A stretch of 5,467 nucleotides of DNA. Source: Acidobacteriota bacterium (lineage in GTDB: Bacteria; Acidobacteriota; Vicinamibacteria; Vicinamibacterales; CAVVIG01). The notes under the pieces were generated by a model. That model had not been told where the DNA came from. It was given only the letters and a program-made list of their open reading frames with translations, and did not search any database. Below are positions 5,457 through 5,467 of the stretch, piece after piece. Every line of letters starts with the position of its first letter. Positions within the stretch are counted from its first letter, which is position 1. The position numbers were made by a program, and so were the translations under genes. Location: positions 1 through 5,467 of the forward strand of contig QHWK01000502.1 in NCBI GenBank assembly GCA_003223775.1, in the 5' to 3' direction.

Positions 5457-5467
5457 CTGCGTCAGTG

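Overview
This is a G+C-rich bacterial window in which all five recognisable genes lie on the minus strand, so transcription runs from high to low coordinates. Every gene fits an extracellular or capsular polysaccharide locus. The pairing of an EpsB-type polyprenyl-phosphate sugar transferase with an ExeA-like 'secretion' ATPase is typical of exosortase/PEP-CTERM-associated polysaccharide loci, although no exosortase or PEP-CTERM protein lies inside the window. The organism is probably a Gram-negative environmental bacterium. The base composition, gene set and GGGATT-type intergenic repeats would suit an acidobacterium (Vicinamibacteria-like) or a high-GC proteobacterium. This is inference, and no rRNA or marker gene is present to settle it.

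Layout in transcription order: (1) 5389-5467, a leader holding a G-rich hairpin element; (2) 5388-4012, the initiating sugar-phosphate transferase; (3) 4015-2438, a Wzx-like flippase, starting with GTG in a 4-base GTGA overlap with gene 2; (4) 2437-2289, a 149-base gap almost filled by a G-rich inverted-repeat element whose arms can form G-quadruplexes on opposite strands; (5) 2288-1425, a LicC-like sugar/choline-phosphate nucleotidyltransferase with an unusual C-terminal tail that contains a perfect 26-bp palindrome; (6) 1412-135, the ExeA/PEP-CTERM-type AAA ATPase with a long coiled-coil tail; (7) 138-1, the first 46 codons of a nucleotide-sugar dehydrogenase, again starting with GTG in a GTGA overlap and cut by the window edge.

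Together the genes suggest this route. The dehydrogenase and nucleotidyltransferase make activated precursors (a uronic-type sugar and a CDP- or NDP-activated group). The sugar transferase loads the first sugar phosphate on undecaprenyl phosphate, and the flippase moves the finished lipid-linked unit across the inner membrane. The ATPase probably powers or organises export or regulation at the envelope. Short gaps and two 4-base overlaps indicate one operon, possibly divided into two expression blocks by the repeat element at 2302-2426.

The most interesting non-coding signal is the pair of G-run inverted-repeat elements (2302-2426 and 5403-5456). They use different repeat units but share one design and sit at nearly the same distance (14-15 bases) upstream of a start codon. 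No stretch longer than 300 bases lacks a gene, and I saw no tRNA, rRNA, CRISPR array or transposase.
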